This document shows positions 6,588 through 7,312 of a DNA stretch of 7,312 bases, one piece after another. A program made the translations under genes and the position numbers. Every line of letters starts with the position of its first letter. Within the stretch, counting starts at the first letter, position 1. The stretch is from Candidatus Latescibacterota bacterium (lineage in GTDB: Bacteria > Latescibacterota > UBA2968 > GCA-2709665). The notes under the pieces are model-generated. The model was not told where the DNA came from. It did not search any database and saw only the letters and a list, made by a program, of their open reading frames with translations. The stretch is from positions 1 through 7,312 of the forward strand of contig JAAXHE010000135.1 of NCBI GenBank assembly GCA_012271065.1, in the 5' to 3' direction.

Positions 6588-6605
6588 GAAGTTTCAGAAC
6601 GGTCA

Positions 6606-6617
6606 GGCCGATCGGCC
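6606..6617. other. 12-bp perfect palindrome GGCCGATCGGCC
   Basis: This is a perfect self-complementary site just past the lipoprotein stop codon. It could be a chance GC-rich palindrome or a protein or methylase target. No function is claimed. Confidence 0.3.
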
Positions 6618-6620
6618 GGC

Positions 6621-7181
6621 TCATTTGGGCAATACGCCAGGTTGATCCGCAAATCGTCGCCAGGTGTCGGTCGTCCCGTCTTCGAAGCTGACGTTAAAGA
6701 CGACGTTTTCGGTCGCCGCGGCGCTGACATCTTCGTAAACCTGGACCGTACCGTTGGCATATTCGAGGGTAACGCGGTTGCCATTCACGACCAATTCACC
6801 GGTTGCCGTCGTGTCAGTCGACTGATCCGACGTCAGGCGCGATGTGCCGTAACCTCCGCCAACGCCAAGATACTCCAGACGGGTGAAAGCTTGCGGTTCG
6901 ATTGCTTCGGATTGAAAGCTGTACGTATACCCGGAAACCTGAATCTGGTCCGGGCCGAAAGAAATGGACACAGTGACATGGGCTATTGTCTTGCCCGTAG
7001 GATACCACTCATAGTGTCCGCCCACGGCGGGTGGCTCCAGTACGTTCCCGTCCGGCAGTCGTCGGCTCTCCAGCTGCCACTTGCCTCGAAGACCGAACTG
7101 GTATTGATTCTCGTCCGCACAACTCGCGATCATTGCCACGGTCGATCCGACGAGCAGCGCCCGGGTCAGGGTTTTTAACAT
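6621..7181 (-). CDS. Small secreted lipoprotein, lipocalin-like
   Basis: This 186-residue protein begins with a lipoprotein signal peptide: positive residues K3 and R7, a hydrophobic stretch (8-19), and the lipobox IASC with C21 as the lipidated cysteine. Residue +2 is alanine, which in E. coli-type rules favours outer-membrane sorting; that is inference here. The mature part is rich in beta-strand patterns, starting with GKW (33-35), like the GxW of lipocalins, and ending with TWRRF. Alternating polar/hydrophobic and Thr/Val-rich stretches fit a small beta-barrel. The exact family is not recognised. ATG 7181 is chosen because AGGAGG (7189-7194) lies 7 nt upstream and the signal peptide starts there. 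The open frame continues to 7271 but would read through repeat-like DNA. The gene is followed by its own intrinsic terminator and appears to be a single-gene unit unrelated to the catabolic genes. Confidence 0.85.
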   Translation of the reverse strand: MLKTLTRALLVGSTVAMIASCADENQYQFGLRGKWQLESRRLPDGNVLEPPAVGGHYEWYPTGKTIAHVTVSISFGPDQIQVSGYTYSFQSEAIEPQAFTRLEYLGVGGGYGTSRLTSDQSTDTTATGELVVNGNRVTLEYANGTVQVYEDVSAAATENVVFNVSFEDGTTDTWRRFADQPGVLPK

Positions 7182-7188
7182 CCGGTTT

Positions 7189-7194
7189 CCTCCT
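7189..7194 (-). promoter_or_regulatory. Strong ribosome binding site AGGAGG for the lipoprotein gene
   Basis: The leftward sequence AGGAGG lies 7 nt before ATG 7181 and decides that start over the longer open frame that begins at 7271. Confidence 0.85.
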
Positions 7195-7206
7195 CGGCCA
7201 GGTCGA

Positions 7207-7312
7207 GGGAATCTGTCCCCGTTCCTTCGAAAAAACGTCGTGCGGCTTAGCAGCCCGTTGAAAAAGCCCATCCGGGCTACGTCCGGCCCTTGCGGTCGAA
7301 ATACTGCGTTGC
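7207..7312. repeat. Dispersed-repeat-like sequence at the window edge (partial)
   Basis: Two motifs of a kind I recall as recurrent between genes in environmental bacterial genomes lie side by side. Leftward, GGAACGGGGACAGATTCC (7208-7225) has GGAA/TTCC arms and resembles the GGGGACAG signatures seen near IS200-like (Y1) transposases. Next, 7250-7312 contains AGCCCGTTGAAAAAGCCC followed by a hairpin AGCCC-ATCC-GGGCT (7265-7278). Leftward, that hairpin is followed by TTTTC. No second copy exists in this window and the element runs off the end, so the repeat call rests on memory of similar strings. Confidence 0.4.

Overview
The window is 7.3 kb of bacterial DNA with fairly high GC (by eye, high fifties percent). 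It is tightly packed with six protein genes and no RNA genes or CRISPR arrays. A lipoprotein with a clear lipobox suggests a cell envelope with lipid-anchored proteins, probably Gram-negative. The sequence alone does not fix the phylum. The gene mix (Gfo/Idh/MocA oxidoreductase, FGGY kinase, beta-hydroxyacid dehydrogenase, acyl-CoA ligase, propeller protein) is typical of environmental heterotrophs with many small-molecule catabolic loci.

Layout: the left half is a divergent pair of transcription units around a 256-nt control region (2641-2896). Leftward run an FGGY carbohydrate kinase (1108-2640) and then a Gfo/Idh/MocA oxidoreductase (32-1017). The oxidoreductase is LigC-like and is broken by one missing base near 935-942. 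Rightward run a 359-residue propeller-like protein of unknown function (2897-3976) and a 300-residue 3-hydroxyisobutyrate / tartronate-semialdehyde reductase family dehydrogenase (4083-4985). The control region holds candidate promoters for both directions that physically overlap, a perfect 6+6 inverted repeat, and a 7-bp hairpin in the rightward leader. Two stacked hairpins lie between kinase and oxidoreductase.

The right half, all leftward, has a lipoprotein with a lipocalin-like look (6621-7181), a strong intrinsic terminator (6548-6587), and an AMP-forming acyl-CoA ligase (4992-6533). The ligase converges on the dehydrogenase with only 6 nt between stop codons. The last ~105 nt of the window look like dispersed, mobile-type repeat sequence.

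Working model (inference): the four divergent genes form one inducible catabolic locus for a sugar, polyol or hydroxy-acid. Two NAD(P)-dependent dehydrogenases and a kinase would process the substrate, and the propeller protein might be a lactonase or binding protein. The acyl-CoA ligase may belong to the same metabolism or only be a neighbour. No clearly new defence or mobile system was found. The most useful leads are the uncharacterised propeller protein, the frameshifted LigC-like gene, the overlapping divergent promoters with operator-like repeats, and the terminator that ends 14 nt before the ligase start.
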